Source of the DNA: Terriglobus roseus DSM 18391
GTDB taxonomy: Bacteria > Acidobacteriota > Terriglobia > Terriglobales > Acidobacteriaceae
Length of the DNA: 64,000 nt
Assembly (NCBI RefSeq): GCF_000265425.1
Contig: NC_018014.1
Location: 3,782,001 to 3,846,000, forward strand
Direction of reading: 5' to 3'
Shown here: one piece after another, positions 9,028 through 16,942 of the stretch
How positions within the stretch are numbered: the stretch's first letter is position 1
Layout of the letters: every line of letters starts with the position of its first letter
Notes under the pieces: model-generated
Seen by the model: only the letters and a program-made list of their open reading frames with translations
Databases searched by the model: none
What the model was told of the DNA's origin: nothing
Program-made: the position numbers and the translations under genes

Positions 9028-9438
9028 ATGAGCAACGAAGAAGAGAACGTGCAGGTTGTGAAGAATTTCTTTGCAGCGATAGGAAGCGGCGACGAGCAAG
9101 CACTGCTGGCGCTGATTGACGAAGGCATGGAGTGGAACATCCCAGGCGAGGATTGGCCGTTGGCTGGCACGCATCGTGGGCACGCGGGTGTGGCGGCTGT
9201 GCTGCGCAAGGCGGCTGAAGAGATAGAGACGACATACCCGAAGCCTCCGGAATTCGTGGCGCAGGGAGGCCGGGTTTTGGTTGTTGGAGTCGCTATTGGG
9301 AAGATCAAGGCCACCAATAAGACGTTCAAGGATCATTGGGTCTTCGACATCACCGTTCGAAATGGCAAACTGACAAAAATCCGGGAGTACATCGACACAC
9401 AAGCCTTAGCGAAGGCTTCGGCAGGAGGAGTGCAGTGA
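9028..9438 (+). CDS. SnoaL-like (NTF2-fold) protein
   Basis: A 136-residue alpha+beta barrel protein. The N-terminal helix region NVQVVKNFFAAIGSGDEQALLALID, the strand EWNIPGEDWPLAGTHRGHAGV and the end DHWVFDITVRNGKLTKIREYIDTQAL are typical of SnoaL-like cyclases/isomerases and ketosteroid-isomerase relatives. ATG 9028 follows GGAGAGGAG and is preferred to an in-frame TTG at 9004. It is the last intact gene of the SDR operon. Its stop overlaps the GTG of a broken DoxX-like gene (GTGA), a sign that a fourth gene was once coupled here. Confidence 0.88.
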   Translation: MSNEEENVQVVKNFFAAIGSGDEQALLALIDEGMEWNIPGEDWPLAGTHRGHAGVAAVLRKAAEEIETTYPKPPEFVAQGGRVLVVGVAIGKIKATNKTFKDHWVFDITVRNGKLTKIREYIDTQALAKASAGGVQ

Positions 9439-9535
9439 GATCGTAGAGATTGTCGCTCGTTATCTGCTGGGGATCATCTTCACCGTATTTGGGCTGAACG
9501 GCTTATTAAACTACAGGCGATTTGGCAATAGTTGA
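9435..9535 (+). pseudogene. frameshifted and truncated N terminus of a DoxX-like membrane protein
   Basis: From 9437 the sequence reads EIVEIVARYLLGIIFTVFG followed by LNGLLNYRRF and a stop. This is the first membrane segment typical of DoxX-like proteins. It is out of frame with the GTG at 9435 that overlaps the SnoaL stop (GTGA). One missing base after that GTG would restore V-K-I-V-E. Only about 30 codons survive, so this is a remnant unless the break is a sequencing error. Confidence 0.6.
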
Positions 9536-9577
9536 ATGCTTTGCTGGGCAAGCATAGTAAGGAGGAGCCCGTCTCTG

Positions 9578-10501
9578 TTATTTGAGAAGCCGGTACATCT
9601 GGGCTCTCAACCATCCCAAGCCTTCGTCCTTTTGCGTTCGCTCGTGCCAGATTAGGCGGTAAGCAAATGGTGTTTCGCCGCGCAGGGGAATCTGCGAAAG
9701 CGGTGCCGAGTCAGCCAGCACGCGTCCCAGGCGTGAGGGGAGGATGATGAAGTGATCCGTATGCGTGAGCATCATTGGAGCGGAAGCGAAATAGGGCGTT
9801 CGCAACGCAATCCTTGGTGACGGATGACCGAAGCGAGCAAGTGGATCGTCTCCCTCCAACCGGTCGCCAACGGGATACAGGAGTACGATCTGCGGATAAG
9901 CGGATGCCAATGCGGGGTCGAGGCTTCCATCTTTCCTTCGCCCGTCAAGCAGCGGATGCCCCTGCCGAACAAGACAGACGGATCTCTCTCGATAGAGGGT
10001 ACGAGCATGAAAGTTCTCGGGTAGGCGGCTTTCGGAGTCTAGGGCAAGGTCAAGCCAGCCTGTCTCCAGTTCGTGGAGGGTCTGTGCACTCCATGGGGTG
10101 ACCTCCAACGTGATGCCTGGCGCGAATGTGCCGAGCATTTCAATTAACGGTGACAGAACTACGGTCGCACCGTGGTCCGTCGTCGCGATCCGCACGATCA
10201 GTTTTGCTGTGGACGGCGCAAAGACCTCTCGTTCGAAAAGAACTGATATAGACCTCAGCGCTTCCGCTACCGCCGGTCGAAGTTCCTCACCCCTTGGCGT
10301 CAACGTGTTGCCCTGACGACCCCGAACCAGAAGTGGATCACCGAGCGTAAGGCGCAATCGCGATAGCACCCGACTTGCAGCGGGCTGGCTGAGTTCTAAA
10401 GCTTCGCCGGCCTTAGTGACGCTTTTCAAATCGAGGAGTTGTTTCAACATGCGCAGTGAGCGAAGGTCGAGGTTATCGAAGGAAGCATTCATTTGCTGCA
10501 T
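9578..10501 (-). CDS. LysR-family transcriptional regulator
   Basis: A 307-residue LysR regulator. The N-terminal winged helix-turn-helix is LRMLKQLLDLKSVTKAGEAL followed by SQPAASRVLSRLRLTLGDPLLVRG, with the family signature TPRGEELRP. The rest is the two-lobed co-inducer domain. The ATG at 10501 is the first in frame, and ATG 10492 is nearly as good. It is divergent from an amidohydrolase gene across 88 bp, so it probably controls that gene and itself. The effector is unknown, possibly an aromatic acid given the neighbour. Confidence 0.92.
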   Translation of the reverse strand: MQQMNASFDNLDLRSLRMLKQLLDLKSVTKAGEALELSQPAASRVLSRLRLTLGDPLLVRGRQGNTLTPRGEELRPAVAEALRSISVLFEREVFAPSTAKLIVRIATTDHGATVVLSPLIEMLGTFAPGITLEVTPWSAQTLHELETGWLDLALDSESRLPENFHARTLYRERSVCLVRQGHPLLDGRRKDGSLDPALASAYPQIVLLYPVGDRLEGDDPLARFGHPSPRIALRTPYFASAPMMLTHTDHFIILPSRLGRVLADSAPLSQIPLRGETPFAYRLIWHERTQKDEGLGWLRAQMYRLLK

Positions 10502-10589
10502 ATGGGGTATGCCCTTTCAGCCATTGGCTGCATGTGGCGTTCTCGTAATACTAAATACGCCGTGATAGCAGCACCCGAGAAGGGAATCA

Positions 10590-11591
10590 ATGAAGATCAT
10601 CAGCATTGAAGAACATATACTTCCTCAGCGAATCCACGCCGCGTGGAACGCGTCACCGATTGGTGCGGAAGGTACGGACCATTTAGACCAAGGCGAGATG
10701 GGTCGAATGCTTGAAGACTTGGGTGATGGCCGTTTGGCACTTATGGATGAGAGTGGAATTGACGTTCAGGTTCTCTCCGTCACGACCCCCGCACTTCATA
10801 ACCTGGAACCAATAGAGAGCATTAATCTCGCGAAAGATACCAATGATTTGATCGCCGCGACCATTGCAAAGTACCCAACCAGGTTTCAGGGGTTCGCGGT
10901 CCTTCCCATGGCTGCGCCGCCGGAAGCAGCCTTGGAACTGCAGCGTACCGTGGAGGACCTCGGGTTTCGCGGTGCGATGGTATGTGGTCGTGTACGCGAT
11001 AAGAACCTGGATCACCCTGACTTCATTCCATTGCTGCGCACAGCGGCAGAGCGGCGTGTACCGCTGTTCATCCATCCTCAAGTCCCGCAAGCTTCTGTTC
11101 GAGCAGACCTCTATTCAGGATTCGGCGAGACGGTTGATCTAGCCTTCGCGACGTTTGGCCTGGGCTGGCACTATGAGGCCGGTATCCAGTTTGTACGGCT
11201 GATTCTGGCGGGCGTGTTCGACCGTTTTCCTGATCTTCAGATCATTCTCGGTCATTGGGGCGAGGTCGTGCTCTTCTACCTTGAGCGGCTCAAGTCGCTT
11301 GCGCGAGTGGCAAAGCTCGGGCGCCCCATTGAGGACTACTTCCGGCAGAACCTGTACGTTACCCCCAGCGGGATGTGGAGTCAGGAGTACCTGAAACGAG
11401 CCGTAGATGTTGTGGGGCAGGGACGGATTCTGTTTTCCAGCGACTATCCCTACCAGTACCGGCCCGGGCAGCCGGGGCGTTCATTCCTGCTCAGCGCCGA
11501 GCTATCGCAGGAAGCTAAGGAAGCGTTTGCACATGGCAACTGGGAAAAGCTCACGAACGCTGGGCTTGCCCACCCTAAGAGTTTCGCCTGA
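10590..11591 (+). CDS. amidohydrolase-2 family protein, possible aromatic-acid decarboxylase
   Basis: A 333-residue TIM-barrel metal enzyme. It starts MKIISIEEHILP: the EEH triad replaces the HxH of ordinary amidohydrolases and is characteristic of 2,3-dihydroxybenzoate and gamma-resorcylate decarboxylases. Further metal and catalytic residues are seen in VPLFIHPQ, DLQIILGHWGE and RILFSSDYPYQY (the Asp near residue 290). GAAGGGA precedes the ATG. The gene stands alone, divergent from a LysR regulator, which fits a small inducible catabolic unit. Non-oxidative decarboxylation of a phenolic acid is a reasonable guess, and hydrolysis cannot be excluded. Confidence 0.88.
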   Translation: MKIISIEEHILPQRIHAAWNASPIGAEGTDHLDQGEMGRMLEDLGDGRLALMDESGIDVQVLSVTTPALHNLEPIESINLAKDTNDLIAATIAKYPTRFQGFAVLPMAAPPEAALELQRTVEDLGFRGAMVCGRVRDKNLDHPDFIPLLRTAAERRVPLFIHPQVPQASVRADLYSGFGETVDLAFATFGLGWHYEAGIQFVRLILAGVFDRFPDLQIILGHWGEVVLFYLERLKSLARVAKLGRPIEDYFRQNLYVTPSGMWSQEYLKRAVDVVGQGRILFSSDYPYQYRPGQPGRSFLLSAELSQEAKEAFAHGNWEKLTNAGLAHPKSFA

Positions 11592-11806
11592 TAGTCGGCT
11601 TGTGTTTATCAAGGCCGAACGTCAATTGACGAGAACAGGCCGACTCATCATTGAGCTTCAGCTTGAGCCGAATCAGCTGTCATCTAATAGGCCGAGAAGG
11701 TGGTCCGAGAGTATTGCGCTCTTGCCGCTATACTGAATAAGTCCTTGAGGTCCAATAACTTACCTTCGATAACCATCATTCTGTATAGTCGCTACAATTC
11801 AGCGTG

Positions 11807-12040
11807 ATGAGCGAAGAGCAACTCCACAATTTGATCTCGATATGGACAACTGAGAGCGACGGTTTCAAGGCTGAGGCACGTCGATTGGAGTCCTCCGACC
11901 AGAGCCGCCTTGCAACTTCGATCGCGATGCTCGAGACTCGGGCTCAGACAATTGATCGATGCATCCTTGGGCTTGAAACCTTGTCTAAGTTGGCATCTCC
12001 AGCAGAGGCTAGCGACCGCTCGGCTTACTCGTGCGCTTGA
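11807..12040 (+). CDS. small hypothetical protein
   Basis: A 77-residue, mostly helical and charged protein (SEEQLHNLISIWTTESDGF, then LATSIAMLETRAQTIDRCIL). The ATG at 11807 follows an in-frame GTG at 11804. TATAGT about 25 bp upstream could be a -10 box. Its 3' end overlaps the end of the convergent LysR gene by about 30 bp. It matches no family I recognise. Regular codon use and helix periodicity suggest it is real. Confidence 0.5.
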   Translation: MSEEQLHNLISIWTTESDGFKAEARRLESSDQSRLATSIAMLETRAQTIDRCILGLETLSKLASPAEASDRSAYSCA

Positions 12041-12938
12041 TGGGCTTCAGCGATTGAGCAAGCAGGAAGCCGCGGAAGGCACCCACGTTCCCGACAGGTT
12101 CTGGGCCAGCGGGGTAAGCCATGGAAAAGCTCCGTGAAAACTTCAGCCCTTTGACCCTGGAGAGCTTGAGCGTTCCCAGAGCAAGCTGATTGCGTACGGC
12201 CCATCGAGAAACGAAGGTATAGCCCAGCCCGGCTTCGACGGCATTGAGCAGGCCTTCATTGGAATCAAGCTCCATGCCCGGCGTCAGTTCCTTCATCTTC
12301 AGGCCCGCCTTCGCCAGGCAGCTTTCTATGATTCGACGCGTGCCAGAGCCGAACTCGCGCATCAGCAAGGGCTCCGTCCGGAGATCTTCAAGCGTTATCT
12401 CCTGCTCTGCCCATCCGTGATTTGCCGGAACAACCAATACCAGTTGGTCTTCCATGAACGCTTCGATGTGCACGTCTCTGCGCTGCTCCGGACCTTCGAT
12501 CAACGCAATTTGGATGTCACCAGCGACCAGAGCCTCCAGCATCTGATCTGTGTTGCCGCTCCGAGCTGTGACATGGATCTTCGGATGGGTCTTCACAAAT
12601 GCGGCCACGAATCTAGGCAGCAGATATTGCCCAATGGTCTGCGAGGCTCCAATCGACAACTCTCCCGCATGTCCTCCGTATGCACCTGCAACAGCCACGA
12701 GAGCCTCACTTTCGAGATTTTTCATCTGCTCTGCAAATGGCAGTAATGCCGTACCTCCTGGGGTCAGAACGATCCTCCCGCCTCCGCGATCGAAGAGCGA
12801 GACGCCGATCTGGTCTTCGAGCGCCTTGATCTGCTGGGTGACTGCAGGCTGCGTGAGGAGAAGCTCTTCCGCAGCCCTGCTGAAGTTGAGGTGGTGCGCT
12901 ACCGTTCGGAAAACCCGGATTCGAAAGTTCTCGATCAT
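12009..12938 (-). CDS. LysR-family transcriptional regulator, CysB/CbbR-like
   Basis: A 309-residue LysR protein: winged helix-turn-helix in VFRTVAHHLNFSRAAEEL, TQPAVTQQIKALEDQIG and LFDRGGGRIVLTPGG, then an effector domain (LSIGASQTIGQYLLPRFV). This ordering resembles the CysB/CbbR/YeiE group, which often responds to sulfur or carbon metabolites. Its ATG overlaps the stop of the sulfite-oxidase-like gene in TGATG, so the two are translated together. That is unusual for LysR genes, which are normally divergent, and suggests it senses something tied to that enzyme's sulfur substrate. Confidence 0.92.
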   Translation of the reverse strand: MIENFRIRVFRTVAHHLNFSRAAEELLLTQPAVTQQIKALEDQIGVSLFDRGGGRIVLTPGGTALLPFAEQMKNLESEALVAVAGAYGGHAGELSIGASQTIGQYLLPRFVAAFVKTHPKIHVTARSGNTDQMLEALVAGDIQIALIEGPEQRRDVHIEAFMEDQLVLVVPANHGWAEQEITLEDLRTEPLLMREFGSGTRRIIESCLAKAGLKMKELTPGMELDSNEGLLNAVEAGLGYTFVSRWAVRNQLALGTLKLSRVKGLKFSRSFSMAYPAGPEPVGNVGAFRGFLLAQSLKPIKRTSKPSGR

Positions 12939-14020
12939 CAGCGAACGACCACTTCGATCCCAAACGTATGGTGAATCACATAGGTGCCGAACTTCTTATC
13001 GTGGTGGTCAGGCTGAACGTTACCCTGGCTATCCGTCGCTCTCGACTTCAGGATGTAAGTTCCCTTCTCTACTGGAACTTTCCAATCGAACTCCCAGCGA
13101 CGCCAGACGAACGGGACTGCTTCATCGAGGAATGTCACGGGTTCCCATGTCTCTCCGTCATCCGTTGAGAGTTCCACCTGCTCAACGACTGTGTCGCTTC
13201 CCCAGGCAGCGCCGAAGACACGGTAGCTCTCTCCTGCCGGGATGAATTCGCGAGTACGTGGCCGGGCAATCGCCGATTTCAACGCCATCTGCCCCAGCGC
13301 TCGCCGCATCGGATTGTTGTTTTCGTCGTAATCCCAGTAGCCGTAGTCAGAGGTCTGCCAGTAGCCTTTGAAGGGCTCCGTCAGGATGCGGATGCCGGTG
13401 AGCCATTTAACGGAAGCCATACCGTAGTGGCCCGGCACGATGGCCCGCAGCGGAAAGCCATGGTCGATCGGGATCTCTTCGCCGTTCATCTGGTACGCGA
13501 TGATCACGTCCTCGGCCTTCGCCATCGCAAGGCTGCGAGCGTACTGTGTCTCGCCCGGGGGTACCGGCTCTTCCCGTGGGGTTCCTTTATCGCAAGCCTC
13601 AAACAGGATTTCGCAGGCTTCAGGGCTCACTCCGGCGCGCTCCAGCAGCGCAGACAGGGGCACTCCGGTCCAGTTGGCCGTGCTAACGGCGCCAAGCTGC
13701 CACTGCGCACCCTTCACCTGGGGAACGAGGAAGATGCGGCCATTCCCCGCGCATTCCAGGGTCGCGGGGCGCGTAACGCTCGGCAGAGCGAGCAACTCCT
13801 CGTAGGGGATCTTGAACGGTTTCGCGACCGCGCCATAAACCGCTAGTTCGTAAGAATCGCGATCCAGAACTGGAGCTTTAAAGTGACTGCGGATATAGAA
13901 GAGATCGTTCGGCGTGAGAAATTCGTCGAGCTCATCGAAGGGATACTCAAGGTTCAGGGGATCGCGTTCGCGAATGATAAGACCGATGTTTGGCTCGGCG
14001 GCAACTGATGCTGTGCTCAT
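12938..14020 (-). CDS. molybdopterin sulfite-oxidase-like oxidoreductase
   Basis: A 360-residue molybdenum enzyme. The oxidoreductase molybdopterin domain holds the Mo-ligating cysteine at Cys90 in ATLECAGNGR, plus PLRAIVPGHYGMASVKWL, where the family binds cofactor and anion. The C-terminal third is the immunoglobulin-like dimerisation domain (VEQVELSTDDGETWE, FVWRRWEFDW). It lacks the heme b domain of animal sulfite oxidase. No Tat or Sec signal is visible at the N terminus, so it would be cytoplasmic, or the true start is missed. It likely oxidises sulfite or a related S-compound. The LysR gene begins inside its stop codon. Confidence 0.9.
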   Translation of the reverse strand: MSTASVAAEPNIGLIIRERDPLNLEYPFDELDEFLTPNDLFYIRSHFKAPVLDRDSYELAVYGAVAKPFKIPYEELLALPSVTRPATLECAGNGRIFLVPQVKGAQWQLGAVSTANWTGVPLSALLERAGVSPEACEILFEACDKGTPREEPVPPGETQYARSLAMAKAEDVIIAYQMNGEEIPIDHGFPLRAIVPGHYGMASVKWLTGIRILTEPFKGYWQTSDYGYWDYDENNNPMRRALGQMALKSAIARPRTREFIPAGESYRVFGAAWGSDTVVEQVELSTDDGETWEPVTFLDEAVPFVWRRWEFDWKVPVEKGTYILKSRATDSQGNVQPDHHDKKFGTYVIHHTFGIEVVVR

Positions 14021-14253
14021 GGATTCTCCTCGTACCGGTCACGACGACGGAACTTCAGTTGAGATGCGTGAAACAAACCAGGTCTGCAGTCACCAAGCCA
14101 ATACGCTAGCGTTCGCATCCGTCATCGTCAGGTAAAGTGACGTGATTGTAGAGTCGTGATGCATCGCTCTGCTAAAGATGGATTCTGACAAGAGTTTCGC
14201 AAAAGCTACCGCTTGCGGGGCTCAAGGATAACGACACGTGCAGCGAACATTCT

Positions 14254-14302
14254 GTCGGCGGAGGTGATAGGCGGTGAGAGCGCCACTGACGCCTCCACCG
14301 AC
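14254..14302. promoter_or_regulatory. inverted repeat, 11-bp arms with one mismatch
   Basis: GTCGGCGGAGG at 14254-14264 pairs with CCTCCACCGAC at 14292-14302, and the enclosed sequence can add a short inner stem (GGCG...CGCC). It could be an RNA hairpin or a protein site upstream of the secreted-protein gene. Confidence 0.4.
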
Positions 14303-14359
14303 GCTATCGATTGTGCTGGCCGTGCCGTTCGTGTTCTGTCCTGTCGTCATCCTGATTTC

Positions 14360-14386
14360 CTCTATCGCTAACGTTAGGAGATAGAG
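14360..14386. promoter_or_regulatory. 27-bp imperfect palindrome, possible operator
   Basis: CTCTATC (14360-14366) and GATAGAG (14380-14386) flank the perfect palindrome CTAACGTTAG (14368-14377). The size and symmetry fit a dimeric repressor site such as a TetR operator. Confidence 0.45.
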
Positions 14387-14410
14387 ACGTGGAAAGGAAT
14401 TCGCAAATGC

Positions 14411-14457
14411 TTATGGGGTATAAGGGGTGCCCTTGTCCCGGCGCTTATACCCCATAA
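14411..14457. promoter_or_regulatory. perfect 15-bp inverted repeat with 17-base loop
   Basis: TTATGGGGTATAAGG at 14411-14425 is exactly repeated in reverse complement at 14443-14457. It ends about 64 bp before the ATG of the secreted-protein gene, so it could be a leader hairpin, an operator pair or an upstream transcription stop. Confidence 0.5.
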
Positions 14458-14521
14458 CGATTACTGCTTGGACGGGTGAACCTCCCCAGCTCGACACTGG
14501 ATTTCGACAAGGAGAAACACC

Positions 14522-15226
14522 ATGAACAAGATCTTCGCCCGTACCCTGATCGCCGGCCTCGCCGTAGTCTCCGCAGCGATTGCGCCCCTGGTTTGCCAGG
14601 CACAGATCCGGTCGAAGTCGGGCGAACTGGTTGTGATCGAACCGCGCAGCCTCCCGGAGCAGGCTCAACTGGGCGGCAACTCCTTCTTCCTGCACAGCGA
14701 TGATGCTGGCAGCACCTATCTCTATGTGGAACAGCAGGAAGGTGCACGGCTTACTGTCTTCGAAGTCACTGACCCGAGCCGCATCAAAATGGTCTCAACG
14801 ACGCCCTTGACCGTGGACGGTCCTTTCGACTTCGTTCGCGCCCTCGACGGGAACGCAGAGCTCGTCCGTTTCCGCGACGGCAAAACCGTTGCGCTCCTTG
14901 ATCTGCGCAACGCAAAGAATCCGAGACTCCACGTCGTCTCTGGACTTCTGGATCCAGGACCGACAGAACCGCTCGGAAAGACAGGTTTTCTCGGAGTCAA
15001 CAAGCCTTACTACTATGTGTTCGCTTTGCCTCGCGACTATCAGGTAGTCGACATCTCAACACCTGAGAAGCCTGTTCTGCTCACTACGATCAAAGAGGTG
15101 AAGCATCGTGTGGTGAACGAAGATACAGGAACGACCTTCCTGCTCGGGACTGATGGATTGACCGTCATTCGACGGATCAGCGTTGAAACTGACTACAAAA
15201 TGCACCAGATGCAACTGGCGAATTAA
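14522..15226 (+). CDS. secreted protein of unknown function, LVIVD-repeat-like
   Basis: A 234-residue exported protein. A Sec signal peptide occupies about residues 1-28 (two basic residues, a hydrophobic core IAGLAVVSAAIAPLV, cleavage after CQAQ). The mature part has short repeats ending in VVDIS/TVFEV-type strands (LTVFEVTDPSRIKMVS, YQVVDISTPEKPVLL), like the LVIVD beta-propeller repeats found in bacterial surface proteins. AAGGAG lies just upstream. It may bind other envelope proteins. No enzyme motif is seen. Three inverted repeats in the long upstream region suggest tight control. Confidence 0.75.
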   Translation: MNKIFARTLIAGLAVVSAAIAPLVCQAQIRSKSGELVVIEPRSLPEQAQLGGNSFFLHSDDAGSTYLYVEQQEGARLTVFEVTDPSRIKMVSTTPLTVDGPFDFVRALDGNAELVRFRDGKTVALLDLRNAKNPRLHVVSGLLDPGPTEPLGKTGFLGVNKPYYYVFALPRDYQVVDISTPEKPVLLTTIKEVKHRVVNEDTGTTFLLGTDGLTVIRRISVETDYKMHQMQLAN

Positions 15227-15338
15227 AGGGCTCTTGCGGGAAGAGGCTTGCACCCCTGAGGCAAGTCTGGAAGACTGTAGGGCTCTTCATCAAAAACAGA
15301 AAGCACCTTCATTACGAAGGCACTGAGGCAAAGGCGAC

Positions 15339-15719
15339 GTGACTCCTACTCCCGAAAAAGATCCTCGCGTCTACTTCGCTGCGGAACGCACCTTCCTAGC
15401 CTGGATCAGAACCGGTCTGGGCCTGATGGGCGTCGGCTTTGCGGTGGCTCGATTTGGGTTATTCCTGAGGCAAATGCGAGCGAGCGAGACTCACTCCGTA
15501 GTGCGTAGCTCTGGTCTTTCCCTCTGGTCGGGAGTCGCGATCGTCTTCCTTGGTGTTGTCGTTCTCATCTCGTCTGTCACACAGCACTTGGCCCTGATCC
15601 GAGAGCTTAGCACCGGATCATGGGTGCCCGGCCGTGTGTCCAGGAACGCGGTAATCCTGGCTTTGCTGCTAGCCCTGGTCGGGTTGGGTATGAGTATTTA
15701 TCTGCTTGTTCTCAGATGA
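15339..15719 (+). CDS. DUF202 inner-membrane protein (YidH-like)
   Basis: A 126-residue membrane protein with three hydrophobic helices (GLGLMGVGFAVARFGLFL, SLWSGVAIVFLGVVVLI, NAVILALLLALVGLGMSIYLLVL) and the DUF202 signature RVYFAAERTFLAWIRTGLGLM near the N terminus. It starts at a GTG (15339) with AAGG eight bases upstream. Function is unknown; family members occur singly in many bacteria and fungi. It lies 113 bp after the secreted-protein gene and could share its transcript. Confidence 0.88.
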   Translation: MTPTPEKDPRVYFAAERTFLAWIRTGLGLMGVGFAVARFGLFLRQMRASETHSVVRSSGLSLWSGVAIVFLGVVVLISSVTQHLALIRELSTGSWVPGRVSRNAVILALLLALVGLGMSIYLLVLR

Positions 15720-16171
15720 GTCGTCAGGGAAACAATCAGCGTCACCTTCGCGACTCTTCTATGAGGAGTCCGACGCCATGTCGGCAAGATCATTGCATGG
15801 AGCTATCTCCGGCGGGGTGACAGCGAGGCAGATAAGAGGCCATGCCCGCAAAGAGACTGTGGCGTCTCAAGCTCTCCTAAACGCGAAGACAAGCCTAAGG
15901 ACGGCCCTCGTCTACCAAGGGGATCCTTCCAAGGAAAGGCGTGTTGCCCTTGGCCGACGCCTACAACTGAAGCATTGGTCGGCTGCAAGAGAGAGGGCCC
16001 TTCCGACGATCTATGATGAGCAGAAGTTGAGGGGCAGGTATCGCTCGCAAGAGAGTTGCTTTCTTGGCGGGTCCATTTTGGCTAGAAGGTTTCGAAGATC
16101 TTATTGATAGACCCGATTGAAGATGGCCGCCAGTCCACCAGGCGGCCCTCCTCAGTATGCTCGCGCTCTTG
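15720..16171. other. stretch without a supported gene
   Basis: A + strand frame from about 15778 to 16107 (MSARSLHGAISGGVTARQ) is open but strongly basic, resembles no family and has no ribosome-binding site. I do not call it. No repeats or hairpins stand out. Confidence 0.4.
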
Positions 16172-16462
16172 CTAGCGCCAGTACCCGCGATGTAAGTAGT
16201 AGCCATCACCTCGGTGATCGTAGTCACCCGGAACCCAAGTTGCCCCCGGCCGTGGTGGACGCCCCCAATGCCCTGCAGCCCACACATAACGACGCCCATT
16301 CCAGCGATGGTAGCCGCTTTGCCAGACGTAGCCGGGACGGGGAGGAGGACCGTAACGCTCCACGATGGGTGCCGGCGGCCCGATGCGTATCGCAACCTGA
16401 GCCTCAGCGGCGGCCGAACCGATCAATAACAGAAGTGCGAGTGGGACTGTCTTCTTCAGCAT
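16172..16462 (-). CDS. small secreted YXWGXW-type protein
   Basis: A 96-residue exported protein. Residues 1-21 form a signal peptide (MLKKTVPLALLLLIGSAAA, cleavage after EAQ). The mature part is rich in Gly, Pro, Arg, Tyr and Trp: PGYVWQSGYHRWNGRRYVW, AAGHWGRPPRPG, ATWVPGDYDHRGDGYYL. This matches the YXWGXW/WXXGXW repeat family, predicted to be an outer-membrane or periplasmic coat protein of unknown role. The ATG at 16462 follows TTTGGAGA. The same direction and similar nature of the 16942 gene suggest a shared envelope role. Confidence 0.8.
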   Translation of the reverse strand: MLKKTVPLALLLLIGSAAAEAQVAIRIGPPAPIVERYGPPPRPGYVWQSGYHRWNGRRYVWAAGHWGRPPRPGATWVPGDYDHRGDGYYLHRGYWR

Positions 16463-16585
16463 AACGATATTCTCCAAAGCGGCTGTCCGCCAGGCCCGCG
16501 CCGTTTGAACGAACGACGACGGTTGATGTGAAGTTGCGAGTGCAGATGGAGAGTTGGGAAGCACTCTCCGATCGTTTGAGGCGGA

Positions 16586-16942
16586 TTATCTTGGCAATAC
16601 ACCGGGATCGGTTGCGGCATTGTGGTTGCGGTTGTAGATCCCTCGAGAGGTGCGGTCCTGCTCGCGAGCGAGCTTGTGACGATCGCTGGCAGTGAGACGG
16701 CCTCCATCGGCCGCACGCATACTGTTCTCACGTGAAGCCAACTTCGCCTGATTCGCTTCTGCGTGGGCCGCGCCGCCTGGGGTGATCTGCCCATCCTGAA
16801 CGCCACGCGCGATGCGGGCCTGTTGACGATCCTGACGTGCATTGATCGAGTGGCGCTGGTGATAGGTCGTACGTTGCGCGAAAGCGCTCGAAGCAGGAAT
16901 GATCAGGAGCGATGCTGCGACGACTAAGGATTTCAGATACAT
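16586..16942 (-). CDS. small periplasmic protein with charged helical repeats
   Basis: A 118-residue exported protein with a clear signal peptide (MYLKSLVVAASLLIIPASSAFA-Q). The mature region is highly charged and helical: RQDRQQARIARGVQDGQITPGG, AHAEANQAKLASRENSMRAADG, GRLTASDRHKLAREQDRTSRG. The pattern of basic helices separated by GxLT/GxIT loops occurs in small acidobacterial and proteobacterial periplasmic proteins, possibly metal-stress related (CpxP-like in style but without the LTxxQ motif). AAGGAG lies eight bases before the ATG. Confidence 0.75.
   Translation of the reverse strand: MYLKSLVVAASLLIIPASSAFAQRTTYHQRHSINARQDRQQARIARGVQDGQITPGGAAHAEANQAKLASRENSMRAADGGRLTASDRHKLAREQDRTSRGIYNRNHNAATDPGVLPR

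Larger units (their letters stand above)
14021..14521. other. gene-free stretch holding three inverted repeats
   Basis: No convincing gene is seen in these 500 bp. They separate the divergent sulfite-oxidase-like gene from the secreted-protein gene and contain three inverted repeats listed separately (14254-14302, 14360-14386, 14411-14457). Confidence 0.6.
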
